From NCBI RefSeq assembly GCF_905163445.1, contig NC_053185.1:17130001-17194000 (forward strand): DNA of 64,000 nucleotides. Direction: 5' to 3'. Positions 12,401-23,955 of this stretch are shown here, in pieces. Positions within the stretch are counted from its first letter, which is position 1; the number at the start of each line of letters is the position of its first letter. The DNA is from Pararge aegeria. Taxonomy: Eukaryota > Arthropoda > Insecta > Lepidoptera > Nymphalidae. The notes under the pieces are model-generated. The model did not search any database, was not told the DNA's origin, and saw nothing but the letters and a program-made list of their open reading frames with translations. A program made the position numbers and the translations under genes.

Positions 12401-15400
12401 GTAATCAAATAATTCTATTTCCGGAAAATATAATTCCTGATAATACGAACCAACACAAAATTTTGATAAATATTTCACAATGTTGAGACACCTAGCTCGA
12501 ATAAACTACTAAGTTGCACATGACTGGTCATGCGTGGAAAAAATTAAATATCCCTTAATTTAATCTATCCCTTGACTTTACCTGGCATGAACAGTTTTTG
12601 ATGATGAGTAATGGATTAGAGCTGTGTAACAGCTTCTTTAAACTTTTCGTTAGCATGTTCTACTATGGAGCTGTCTATAATAGATATCCATGGCTCCTAT
12701 AGGTTTGATTACCGAGGTGAAGTTAAATTCGTTAAGTACACTAACATGTGACAATGGTGCCAACTCTGCTTCGAGAGGTTTGACCAACACAACTGGAATT
12801 GGAAAGAACAGAACAGTGCTTAGTGGGTAGGACTTTGGGGTCCCTTGATTAATTTATGCTGGTGCATTATATTGTTAAATGAAGATAGCTCCGAGGTGGA
12901 AGCCAACAATTAAATGCTCAATTTGATCCCCGAAATGCGACTCTTATTTTTCGAAGTTATTTGCGCTTTAAGCAATTTTATATCACTTGCTTTAACGGCG
13001 AAGGAAAACATCGAGAGGAATCCTGCATGTCTGAGATTTCTCCATAATGTTTTTGATGTGAAGTCTACCAATTCTGGAGGACAGCGGCCTGAACCCTTCT
13101 CAAGCTGGAAGAACTGTGTCCTGTCCAGTACAATCCGGTAGTGGGATAATGATGACTATGATAATGACTATGACGATGATGTTAAACAACAGAATTACCA
13201 AAGAAACTGCTTTAAATTTCAGAATCATCACCGTTTATAGTGTATTCTTCAAAGAATTTTATTAAGTTTCCTGGAGCACAGGAATCTACTTACAATATTG
13301 ACCAAGCAGGTGCTCTCTTTCAAGGCTCCGACGCACCCGAAGAGGGAGACAAACAGCATGATGATGCCAATGACGATGATGAAGGTTGCCGGCGAGAACA
13401 GCTGCGAGTCCAGGAAGAACGACACATCGTGGTATATGGCGTAGATCGTCGTGCCCACCGAGATTATCAGAGCTGATGTTAACTGGAATTAGAAAAGTTT
13501 TGTTTTTTTACAGGCGACATGATGTTCTACACAAAATAATAAACAAGCACTTTAAGAGCATACAAAAACCCGTGTACACGACTAATATTGAACTAAATTG
13601 AAAAAACCACTCCACTGTACATTTGTTTCTCGAACAAACGGCTAGTGACTTCATAATGTTTAGCAGTGGAAAGTAATTTTTTCTCATTTTCCAGAAAAAG
13701 TCCAGCAACATTCCGCTAGTGTAAAGTGAGACGTAAACGGGGGTTTCACTGATTTTGGATACAATGCACTGCATACAATAATGGCTGAATGAAGATTTTG
13801 TATATTCTTAATTTTATGATTAAGAGCATGAAATAAAGTGCATACAACAAGCCATTGTAAGTTCCCTAGACATATTTAAGTCAAGAGTAAATGATCGAGT
13901 TTTACATTATATACATCACTTTGATTGCTGGGATAAGTCCCTTTCAGAGTGTATAAAATTGACTCTTTAATTTTATCTATAGGTTATTTTTTGTAAGTGG
14001 AAACCATCGCCTATAAACAAAGCGACACTCCTTGCATACACAGTAAGGGCATGCAAGAAGCGCGTCCATGCTCATGCATACATGTGTTAAGCCTCATGTG
14101 ATTGTAATTATACCGGCAACCACGCCCTTCATACCGGAACACAGCATTGCATCAACGCTGTTTAGCGGCATGGCGATAGTATTTTTCCAAAAAGCTTTCT
14201 AGTACTAAAATTCTATCTATCTGTTACAGTTATTTTTGTTTGAATTTTTGACGATGCTAATTTTAAGTCCATAAACAAATTACTTGTGTAATACAGTGTA
14301 TATATATAATACAAGTGCCTAAAAGGCTGTTTTAGTCCGCTTTCACCCTGAGTATGACAAGTGTAATTGTTTATAAACTCATACAAAGTCTGTATATTTT
14401 CTATTTGTGTGTGGCAGTGTACTTTATAATCTAATAGTATAAGCGAGGTTGAACCGCGACCTTGGCGGCTGTTACGAGGACAAAGTATGTTAATGCCACC
14501 GTCATATTTACTACTTACCCGTAGATATATGTATAGTTATTGATTTTGATCCCACGAGCCAACCCCACGTGTTATATTGTATGGTTGTTTAACAGATATT
14601 AAATCATTTACCCAGCAAAGTTTCAAGGCAGAGAACTCGTTATAAGTAATAGTAGGTACCCAACAGAACAAAAGATTATTTTAATGAGATAGGTATTAGC
14701 TATTCTATAAGTGCGTCTCTAAGTTAAAATTTTCTCGCAGCCTCGTTTCGCAGTTTTTAGACATATAGACAAAGCGTTAAGGAATGGGTTAGAGAAACTC
14801 GCTAGGGACGCTGCTGGCACCATTTAACGAATCGACATGGCCTTGGCTCGACTTTTGGGCAGAAAAGGCGAAATAAAAGTGCTCTTCGAAGCACGGAGCC
14901 TAACGCATCGTCTTTTTATTGTATGTATTAAATAGCATTGTTAAACAGGTGTCCTAAAAGCTATTGTTTATAAATCTCATTGTGGTATAACTTGTATGTA
15001 TTAATATTAAATAGCTAAATAACATATTTAATTTGTGTCTATTTAAATTATTTTCGTATATATTCTGCATTGTTAACATAAGTGCAAGCGAGGGTAAACA
15101 TCGACATTGGCGGCGTTGCAAGGACAGACGCGCCTGTGGTTACTGTCGCCATACGTACTCGTAGCTACATTTGTTATTGATTTTGTTCGCCCTCGGCGAG
15201 CTCACGTGTACGGTGTAATGTTGCACGATAGTTGAGCGCACTCCATACATGCATCAATGCACGGTCTACCTTCAGCGAATTTTAAACATTTATAAACCAT
15301 GTGCTAATTAAAACATAACAATAGATACTTCTAATTCAGTTCGCTACAGGGTAAAGGTTTTAATTTTACTTGGCACTGACTTAAGAATGTTGTAGAAAAT

Positions 15401-18400
15401 AATATTTTTATACTTTTTAGTTAGTGTAGCATTTATATGAGTCGGTTTCTTTTTATTATTATTTTTTAACCTTTAGCTCACTAGCGTCGCTTTTAGCTGT
15501 AAAATATATATGCAAAAACATTGTGGACGTTTTGCCGGCTCGACAGGATCTGCCTTCCAAACTGGTGGTGGACCTCCCTATTATGGGGGGGTTTGGTTTT
15601 TGTCAGGTGTGGTTTTCACTTTGGTCCTCCTCTGGGGTGAAAGAATTCGATCCACGGAACGCGATCCTTTGTCGTTTCGAAATTATGTGCGTTTTTCATT
15701 GAATCAATTAAATATCCCTTGCTTTAACGGTGAAAGAAAACATCGTGAGGAAACCTGCATTCCTGAGAAATCTCCATAATGTTCTCTAAGGCATGTGAAG
15801 GATACCAATCCGCACGATTAAAGACTAAACCCCACTCTGAGAGAACTCCCATTCTGAGAGAAGATCCGTGCCCTTTAGTGGTCCTGTTAAGAGTTGATAA
15901 AGATGATAATGAAAATGTTATTCTATCATATTATATTAGAACAGCCGCGCCCCGTACAGCAAATTAACCAACGTTTATCATCCAAATATAATCTGTTTTA
16001 AGTTTTAAAGTTATACAGATAGAATTCCTTTTTTACTAAACCTAGGAAACGCTTTAATCGGTTGCCTGATGATTTAGGCGATGCGTAGAAAAAAAACACG
16101 TTGCACAAATTCTTACATAGTGTCTAATGACGTTAGGGGGCCATCTTAAATTACATAACGATTCAGCGGTGCGTTACGTTTAGGTTTAGGTTTAACTCGT
16201 AAATTTACACTTAATTTTTTTTTTTATTTTTTCAATAACCTTATTTATATCCATACGAAAAATGAAAAATATAATAATCCAAACACAAAATACCACAAGG
16301 TGGTTCTAGGTGCGTAATGTTGCCTAGTGAAAATCGGTTGGTGGAAGGCCTCGATATCTTCTTGTGTTAGGTGTTTCTTACTTAGGCATTGCCGTGTTCG
16401 TCGTTAGTGAAAACGGGCATAAGGAACTCAAAATATAAATCGTTGGGGTAGGTTTTATTTTATCGTTTTTGTAGCCAACAAACACAAATATATTTGTGGC
16501 CTCCGAATGTAGATTCTAAAACAGTGACTAGTACAGATTACAAATGTCTTTATTCATTAATCCATGACGTCATAGACATGAGTTCTTTTTACCGTTTTGA
16601 TATTGAACATGTTATGATAACAGCTAACAGCTTTGAGTAATAACATACCTATGTTATACATTCCTAGTACTTTATCAGTAACGGTTACTTACATGGTTAG
16701 AAAAATGTGTTTAAGTTAAATTGGTGTTAACTGCTGGCGCAGCAGTGAGCGTTGCGGTTTGAAGTGTGATGTCCCGAGTTCGATTCCCAGGAAGGAACGC
16801 ATCGTTCTAAGTGCTGCCCTGTATCCATCAACCTGAGGCTTTGGTGTTAAGCCTCATATGCCTTTTTTTAGCGTGGTGGGAAAGCTTTACTGCCTTCTCC
16901 TTCCTTCTACTTAACAGACACAATATTATAGGTTTGACATTTACAGTGATTATAATTTGACATGAATAATAATATTTGTACTTTTGATATCACTCTTAAA
17001 TTTTATTCTTATTTTAATAATATCGATTGATTTAAGATAGTATTATTATTGTATAATTATTGTACGATCATATATATTTTTTGCATGCCATCTAAGGCGG
17101 ATTGTTTGTCCCTATGTTTTGTGTACCTACCAACAATGTAATACCAATCTGCAAATAAACGATTTGATTTGATTTGATTTGATTTTACTTTCTTTTGGGC
17201 AAGACAGGGGTTATGTGGGATGGGTATAAAAACCACCACGGCATGTCCTTCTCGTGTAAGTAAAGCAGCTACCACACACTTCAGACCGGAACACACAAAT
17301 TATGTTTGGCAGCAGAAATAAGCATGCCGGCAGTACTTTCCCGGACGAGCTCTGTCACGAAAAACTCTATCTACTACTGCTAAAAGTGTAGTGTAGTTTG
17401 TATAGGAAAAAAATACGTAAGCGGATAAAGTCGAGGGATACTGCTAGTTGTCTTTATAAATAAAAATATACAGGGAAATTCGTATCTAATCATTTCCAAT
17501 TGATAGTACAAAACAAGTATAAAGATTTCTGTTAAGTTTCGGAATAAAATACATTGGATCGTATACAATCTTATAAATAATGTCACAGGGAATCAAGATT
17601 AGATATCTTAAACATATATAAATACTAGCTACGCTCCGCGGTTTTAGGCGCGAACTTTTCGTGTCTCTAGTAGTTAGCATGTTTAACTACGGGTTACAAG
17701 GTCCTGCATTCTGTTTCCGGAGTCGGGCCAAGATTTGGTTAAGCCTTTCCATAGCCGTGCCTTGGAGAGCACATGACGCCAACGGTCCCAGTTATAATCA
17801 CTAATCTGTGGTAATATTCATTTTTGTGTGTGTGCTAATAGTGCTCTTAATAAATAAATAAACATACCAAGGAAATCTACAAATTTAATGTAAAAAAAAA
17901 TACATTAATATTCATAAATATCTTTGTGTGTTAGATTTGTTGAGGAAGATCCAGTAGTCAAAACTATACTGATAAGAATATGATGGGCAAGACACGATCA
18001 ACGCATAACATTTAGACGTGTCAATTTAGATTAGAGATTTGAGTACAACAAAATTGTTACCATTGACTCATACACTTGACACTTTTAACTCAGTGGACCG
18101 CATAGCGTAGCGCAAAATCCTTCTTAGTGACACTTGTATTATCATAGTTATCATCTCAACCCAATATCGGCCCACTACAGGGCACGGGTCTCCTTCCTCA
18201 ATGAGACGGTTTTACGCCGTATGCTGGTAGGCAGTGGCGTGCACTTCATACATGCACAAAAGCACTGCCTACCCTAAAGTTTATATATAGCTCGTATAGG
18301 AGGATTTTTGCCATTTTATGCAATTTTCCTGCTGTATGCATACCCAGGTAAGAAACCCAGTGCACGCCACTGCTGGTAGGCCACTAGCTACCCGTCACTA

Positions 18401-20866
18401 CACGAGCCTCTTTACGGTTTGAGGGGGGTTTAAGATGTTCTCATCCCCTCCTCGTTAGCGCGGGAGACCCAGCAATCGGTTGGGGTGGTTGGTAGGCGTC
18501 CGGGAGGTATAAAACGGATTCCCCGGAAGTCTAACAAAGCTAACAAGAGGATAATGCCGTGGTTGTTTTTAGTTTTGGTATACCTAATTTAGAGGGGGGA
18601 GTCTCACATATCCTCCGACCTTCCCAAGGGCCGGAGGTAGCAATAAAGCTAAAACGAAAAAAGGCTGGTAGGCCACCACGCTGGCCAAGTGCGGATTGGT
18701 GGACATCGCACGCTTTTGATACAATAATGGAGAACTCTCAGCTATGCAGGTTTCTTCACGATATTTGCTTAAAACGCCCATAACTTAGAAAAGTTAGAGG
18801 TGACTGCTAGGTTTCAAACTCACCACTAGGCTATGACCGCTTCTATCGCACACTAGTACGTAGAACCTTATTATTCAAATCTAGAAGCTACGGTAAGGTA
18901 TCATAATGTAATTAACATAACTATAATAACTATCCACTTATTAGCTACCCGCTCGACAATAGAGGTCACTAGAAACACGTGACGACCTTCAAGACAATGG
19001 AAATACAACAAAACTATTTTTTTATACCACTAGATACTAGTTAGCTTGACTGTAATCTCACGTTTTTAAATTTGACGATTCAGTCTAAAATTGTATCGGG
19101 CCAACCTTTTAGGGCATTAATTAGGCTTTAGGGCGAGTGTAGTAGAGTAGACTACGAACATACGACAGGCAAAATCGCTTGATATGTTTAAAAATACAGT
19201 TAAATTGCATATTATTTTGCGCAATAAGACGACTGGTTTTTATTTTTATATCATCTATTCATTAATATAGCTTATCATAATATATATTAGTTTATTATTT
19301 TTATATTATATATATATATATATATATATAATTTTATGTGTTTATTTGTGTATATTTTGTTTATGTATTCGTATGTAGTTATTTGAATGTAGGTTTATAA
19401 TAATTTTACACCACCTATTTGTTCTCGCTCTTGTTGTTTCCTAATCCTAAGGTTGCCTGGCAGAGATCGCTTTTAAGCGATAAGGCCGCCTTTTGTTTTC
19501 TACTCCAGTTTTTGTGTTTCTCTCTATTGTCCTTTATTTTCCTAACTGTGTAGTGGTGTACAAATAAAGAGTTTAAATAAAATAAATAAATAAAAATAGA
19601 GTGTAGAGTAAGTTTTTTTTTATACATTTTTTTTATTATTAAAATTAATCAATACTAACTCAGTGGATAAAGATAAATTGTTACTAATATACTAACAATC
19701 TATGGATGGAAACCTCTGAAATAAATAATTATTATTATTAGGGGTATGGCAGATATATTTAACCCTTATCGGTTTCTACACGGCTTAGTAGCGGAACGCT
19801 AAAACGTTTAAGGTGGTAACTACTATCTAGCCACGACCAAAGCCACCAGACCAGACATAATAAACTAAGATTTATAAATTGCACCTGCTGGGCATCAAAC
19901 CCACGACCTGCCAATAATAAGACCACAGCTCTCCACTACGGCATCACAATAGATAGCAGCGCTAAAAGGGCCTTATGTTTTATAAACTCTATTTTCCCGT
20001 TAGCTAGACACTCTGGGAATTATTAAACGTAAATAAGATTCAATGGGTATCGAACGTGGGACCTTACTTTACTGTTGTTCTCAGAGAGCTTATTATTACA
20101 TTATATTAAGTGATTCTTACAATAACTTCCCTTTTGATAAATAATACTATATTTCGGTGTATGTCAATAGGAGAAGTTTGTATAAATATCGATAACTAAA
20201 TACTTCTGCACTGAACAACGGGAGAAATATATATATACCCATAATAAATTACAGGTTTTTCGTACGAAATGTCTCAGAGTTAACCTGCTGACAGACGGAC
20301 AGTAAAATCGGTCCTTGTTGACTTCAAAACCCCAAAAGATTCAAAGGATAAGTTAATAAAAAAATATATAGATAAGTTATTAGAACTCCAGGACACCTAC
20401 GTGTTCGATTCCCATCAGTCGCGCGTTTAGTTATAAAATAAATAATAGATTAATATATTACGACAAACATACATCGCCATATAGCCCCAAAGCAAGCGTA
20501 GTTTGTGTTATGGGTACTAAGATAACTGATCACAAACATGTTCATCACAAAAACATTTTTCGGTTGTGGGAATCGAACCCACAGCCTCGGACTCAGAGAG
20601 ACGGGTCACTGTCCACTGCGACAATCAATTGTATGTATAACTAACACAATATTATAAAAGTACAAAAAAGTCTAGGTATATACGTTTTCATAATCTACAC
20701 AGGTAGGTACTCGTGAGTAATGCACCGATACGCCACATCACAAGTAGATAAGAAAACATAAAATACGGCGCAATTGTCCACCGAAACTCACCACAAAAAT
20801 GGCAGTCACACACAGAAGCATATACTTTATGCACCGCATGCCCACTTCTAGATTGTTCTGCGCCAT
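9410..20866 (-). CDS. TSP-B: complete tetraspanin, 289 aa, CD63-like layout
   Basis: Tetraspanin membrane scaffold. Exons (minus): 20866..20792, 13482..13294, 12151..11981, 10713..10459, 9589..9410 (25, 63, 57, 85 and 59 codons plus TAA), all junctions phase 0 with GT/AG ends (donors GTGAGT, GTAAGT, GTATGT, GTAGGC). N-terminus MAQNNLEVGMRCIKY has the juxtamembrane Cys12 typical of palmitoylated tetraspanins. TM1 and TM2 span exons 1-2, the loop has GALKESTCLVN, and TM3 is in exon 3. The large extracellular loop has CCG (148-150), SCC (Cys179, Cys180), Cys196 and Cys204, with a sequon at Asn172. TM4 crosses exons 4/5. The long charged tail has two YxxPhi motifs, YTSL and YVPF, which in CD63-type proteins direct endosomal or lysosomal sorting. 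It keeps the most canonical features of the cluster. The ATG chosen is the first giving the standard head; an upstream in-frame ATG at about 20923 would add about 19 residues. Confidence 0.93.
9590..10458 (-). other. Intron 4 of TSP-B
   Basis: Contains a retroposon tail (about 9755..9897, GGTTGCCTGCAAGAACGC...GATGAGGC) and one copy (10228..10365) of a repeat also present at 60305..60460. Confidence 0.6.
10748..11150 (+). repeat. Family-2 SINE split by a CR1-like LINE 3' end
   Basis: The head (CAGTGGGCAGTGACTCTGC...GGTTCGATTCCCAC) and 3' end (GGCTAGATGGCGATGTGTG) of a family-2 SINE flank a 5'-truncated LINE tail at about 10861..11015. That tail carries CGGTAGAATCTGCC and TTTCAAAAGTGCTTATATT, also present in the 3' end of the LINE at 37681..41956. 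Confidence 0.7.
11296..11610 (+). repeat. tRNA-headed SINE (family 1), near complete
   Basis: Begins GCGGTGATAGCCTAGTAGG (A-box-like) and has GAGTTCGAGTTCC (B-box-like), AAATATCACTTGCTTAAAC, ACATCGTGAGGAAACCGGC and TTCTCCATAATGTTTTC. The best plus-orientation copy of a family with more than ten copies here. Confidence 0.75.
12152..13293 (-). other. Intron 2 of TSP-B
   Basis: Contains a diverged family-1 SINE (about 12816..13180, plus). The remainder has no recognisable feature. Confidence 0.55.
15580..15925 (+). repeat. tRNA-headed SINE (family 1), diverged
   Basis: Body blocks AATATCCCTTGCTTTAACGG, AACATCGTGAGGAAACCTGC and AATCTCCATAATGTTCTC match the family; the head is degraded. Confidence 0.65.
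17050..17186 (+). repeat. Retroposon 3' end with (GATTT)n tail
   Basis: CTGCAAATAAACGATTTGAT... with about four GATTT units. Second copy of the 7320..7437 family; the two share the CTACCAACAATG / CTACAATG region and the tail. Confidence 0.55.
18232..18372. mobile_element. 141-bp hAT-type MITE, copy 1, with exact 8-bp target duplication
   Basis: Terminal inverted repeats CAGTGGCGTGCAC / GTGCACGCCACTG. The flanks 18224..18231 and 18373..18380 are both CTGGTAGG, an exact 8-bp target-site duplication, as made by hAT-superfamily transposases. No coding capacity. A second copy is at 36351..36492. Confidence 0.85.
18385..18663 (+). mobile_element. 5'-truncated LINE 3' end with ~13-bp target duplication
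   Basis: A 279-bp insertion flanked by GCTGGTAGGCCAC at 18372..18384 and 18664..18676. It ends in an A-rich tail (AATAAAGCTAAAACGAAAAA), as left by target-primed reverse transcription. Parent LINE not identified. Confidence 0.65.
19304..19331. repeat. (TA)n microsatellite
   Basis: Continuous TA dinucleotides of roughly 26 bp within an AT-rich stretch of TSP-B intron 1. Confidence 0.8.
20440..20630 (-). repeat. Family-2 SINE, minus
   Basis: Carries ATCGCCATATAGCCCCAAAG, TATGGGTACTAAGATAAC and the head GGGAATCGAACCCACAGCC in reverse orientation; matches copies at 31066, 37205, 47883 and 56404. Confidence 0.7.
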
Positions 20867-20977
20867 TTTTACAGCACTAGAGCGAAAATAAACTAACAAA
20901 ACTAGTTCAACACCTTTGCACAATGACTGTTAGTAGCACACTGAAAGGTTAATACTTCGACCGAGGCTTTCAGGCGG

Positions 20978-20995
20978 TTATCAACGATTGATAAG
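20978..20995 (-). promoter_or_regulatory. Paired GATA sites upstream of TSP-B
   Basis: TTATCA (20978..20983) and TGATAAG (20989..20995) lie about 112-129 bp upstream of the TSP-B ATG, in opposite orientation around ACGAT. Inferred GATA-factor sites, matched before the other five genes. Confidence 0.45.
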
Positions 20996-21713
20996 GTGAA
21001 GCCACGTATTCACTGGTAAACATACAAAATATTGTTTCGAACACAAGAATACAACTGTTTTGGATACGTCAGGTAGATTTAGTGTCTTTAATCAATTAGG
21101 CAAAAGAAATGCTCATTTGACTCGTTCGTAGATATCCCATATTAATTGCGAAAGTATCTAGGTATGTTTGTTTCTTTATCGACTGAGCTGATCTTGCTGA
21201 AAATTTGAAGCATATCTATAAGGCGTGTATCTTTGTTGAAGAGTAAATCGGTTTATCCCGGGAATATGTATATTATCATCTATTATCGCGATCTGAAATA
21301 ATATAATTGCCCGCAATTGCTCGCATGTCGTAAGAAGTCAGAGTTCAGAGTAAAATGCTACCAAACCAAAGTGTTTAAAAAATTACTAATATTTTTTAAT
21401 CAAAAATATGTTTCCATTATTTTAGACTAATTCTAGATCGAAAACTAAAAGTCCGTATAAATTGTGGTGCCATGTTTTTAAATTTAATTCTGTAAAATTA
21501 CAATGCGCTTTTTTTGAGTGTTAGAATGGATCTTTTGCATGACTTTTGTAGTACAAAATTTACGACAAGAATTTTTTAAGGGATATTATTTGAACAAAAA
21601 AAAAATCAAACGGAACATTTAACTGAAAACAGTTATTTATTTTGACGTTACAGTATTCGATACTGGAGACCTAGAGTACAGAAACTATAACTTATCCTAA
21701 TATAACTTGTACC

Positions 21714-21749
21714 TTATATAACTTAAGGGTAGTCCATTAAGTTATATAA
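21714..21749. repeat. AT-rich inverted repeat, 13-bp arms
   Basis: TTATATAACTTAA (21714..21726) and its exact complement TTAAGTTATATAA (21737..21749) with a 10-base loop. Could be a small MITE core; no flanking duplication seen. Confidence 0.6.
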
Positions 21750-22671
21750 CGGTCTACCACGAGTACGATAGGAGACCAGTTATAGTGAATGGACTGTACT
21801 CTACGAATACCCAAAATATTCAGGCTAGAGGGCGGATTATTATCCCACGTAGCTCTAGTATTAATGAAGTTATTGTAGAGATATAATTATCACCATCCTA
21901 CAGCATGTAAAAAATATTTACGAACGTTTCAAAAAAGTCTCGAAAGCCTATTTGAATAGAGATACTTTACTTTGTATGCTGAGAGTTATGCTACCGCGCG
22001 AGCCAACTGTACTTTTATGACTATTCTCTGTGGTTCACATTGAAATAACTCGATTTTTCTTTAGCCAATTAGTGAGCTGTACCTACCTATATGGAAGTGC
22101 GATGGTGAACATTACGTCACGTAACATTCGTTTAGTGTTCTTAACTTGACCTTGCGTTTGTGACGACATTTATTTCCATGGTTTTCGTGAGTATATGCAA
22201 TTATTTAGACCAAAGAGGGGCCGTTCTACTTGACTAAGACTGGATTATGGTTTTTGCACTATACTAGTAAACGATCCTTCGTCGTATCATCGTTTTTTTT
22301 ATCACACTACAAGCCAGCCCTTGACTGCAATCTTATCTGATGGTAAGTGATGATGCAGTCTAAGATTTTAGCGGGCTAACCTGTTAGGGAGTATGGTAGT
22401 TAATGATTTACCCATGACCCTAATCGGTTTCTACGCGCCATCGTGCCAGAACGCTAAATCGCTTAGCGGCACGTCTTTGTTGGTAGGGTGGTACTTAGCC
22501 ACGGCCTAAGCCTCCCACCAGCGGGAAAATTCGTAAGTAATAAATTCCCAAAATGCCCTCCCGGGAAATGCACCCGGCACCCCAATTTCAAACCACAGCG
22601 TTCATTGCTGCGCAATTTTTTTTTTTGTAGACTTTTAAAGTCCTCTGTTTTTGGCCACTTGTTTAAGCGGC

Positions 22672-22935
22672 TTGATGTCGTCGGTCCACCTCGTTAGGGA
22701 TTGACCATCGCTGTCTTTAACCGTGCGCGGTCACCATTCCAGCACCTTGGGCCGGTTATCGGTTTCTCCGATCCAGTTTTAGAGCACCTACAAGCTTACT
22801 GACTTCACGTTTCAAAGGTGCTTATAAACTACCTTCTTGAAATAAATTAATTTTGAATTTATGTCCGCCCATTGCATCAGCTTCGCGAAACGTTGAGCTA
22901 TATCTGTAACTCAATTTCTTCTAGGGAACGTAAGG
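22672..22935 (-). repeat. RTE LINE fragment split by a CR1-like LINE tail
   Basis: Minus-strand RTE sequence (CACCTCGTTAGGG...CATTCCAGCACCTTGGG, then CGTTGAGCTATATCTGTAAC) is interrupted by a plus-strand LINE tail at about 22790..22862 (TTTCAAAGGTGCTTATAAAC...TTAATTTTGAATTT). The RTE order resumes after the insert. Confidence 0.6.
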
Positions 22936-23550
22936 ACGTAGATGTTCGTAGGAATCGCCTACACTCTAAGCCTCTTTATGAGTAAATATAAATAAATAAA
23001 TAAATATACTACGACAATACACACATCGCCATCTAGCCATCTGTTATATGTATATTATAAGTATTGATGTATTATATTCATAAAAATATTCAACCGCTAT
23101 CTTAGTACCCTTATATAACACAAGCTACGCTTACTTTGGGGCTAGATGGCGATGTGTGTAATAACCTAGTATATTAATTTATATTTATTAAAAAAAAAAT
23201 TAGTTCCATAGTTCTCATTAGATATTAATTAAATTCAAGATTCTTATTACGGATGTCATTAGCTATGTGATTTAATGACACGGTATGTAGGACGAGCTAA
23301 TGACGCTTGTTATATCGTTTTTATTTTAAACTCGAATGCTATTTGTCTTTGGGCATCATAAATAGACAGACTTAAACGAAATACTATATTTAACTTCGTG
23401 AGGAAACCTGCATACCTAAAAGTTCTCAGGGTTGGTGATCACAGTAAATTAGCCGCCTCGTACGATACCCGCGGGAAGAGAGGGGGGGGGGGGGCGTAGA
23501 TGTTTCTGGATCTTAGTTAAAGCAAAATGTTAAAAAGTCGCCCTTTTCAT

Positions 23551-23792
23551 TCATCATCAAATAACCCCGTTATCGGCCCACTACAGGGCAAGGGTCTCCT
23601 CCCACAATGAGAAGTGGTTAAGGCCGCAGTCCACCACCACGCATCTTCGAGAACATTATGGAGAATTCTCAGGCATGTTAGTTTCCTCCCGTTTCTTCCA
23701 CATAACTTACAAATGTTACAGATGCGTGCTGGGATTCGAACTCGGCCCCCCGAAAGTGAAGTCAAAGTCCTACCCACTGTGCTATCACTGGT
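23551..23792 (-). repeat. tRNA-headed SINE (family 1), minus
   Basis: Reverse family-1 blocks CGGCCCACTACAGGGCAAGG, CTCCCACAATGAGAAGTGG and head GGGATTCGAACTCGGCC. Confidence 0.75.
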
Positions 23793-23904
23793 AATTTCTT
23801 TGTTACTTAACGAATTGTACTTTTTGTTGTTTGATACAGGCAAATACATTATACATTAGAATTACTTAGAACAAATTAAATTACATGATATCTTATTAGA
23901 AATA

Positions 23905-23910
23905 TTTATT
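23905..23910 (-). terminator. Poly(A) signal of TSP-C
   Basis: AATAAA on the minus strand 46 bp past the TSP-C stop codon, a normal position for a short insect 3' UTR. Confidence 0.6.
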
Positions 23911-23955
23911 TTATATTTAACATAAATAAATAATATATTATTTAGCCATAACTTA

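Larger units (their letters stand above)
18146..18830 (-). repeat. Family-1 SINE interrupted by two later insertions
   Basis: SINE pieces 18146..18231 and 18664..18830 (minus) are one element: the broken point reads CTGGTAGGCCAC on both sides. Between them sit a hAT MITE (18232..18372) and a 279-bp retroposon (18385..18663). Confidence 0.7.
13483..20791 (-). other. Intron 1 of TSP-B (7.3 kb)
   Basis: Largest TSP-B intron, filled with repeats: a diverged pair (about 14440..14600 and 15080..15240, sharing GGCGGC and a GTTATTGATTTTG block), a SINE (15580..15925), a tRNA-like head with GAGTTCGATTCCCAG (about 16735..16870), a GATTT-tailed end (17050..17186), a CTTCAGACCGGAACACA repeat (17225..17385), a triple nest (18146..18830), a TA run, a retroposon tail (19443..19598) and a family-2 SINE (20440..20630). 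Confidence 0.6.
20867..23955. other. Spacer between TSP-B and TSP-C
   Basis: 3.1 kb. Contains the TSP-B GATA pair, an AT-rich palindrome (21714..21749), a repeat with CTTGACTGCAATCTTATCTG and AATCGCTTAGCGGCACGTC (about 22280..22600; also at about 56070..56270, 19741..19960 and 46945..46970), an RTE fragment split by a LINE tail (22672..22935), opposed family-2 SINE ends (about 23005..23180), a 13-G run (23482..23494) and a SINE (23551..23792). Confidence 0.6.
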
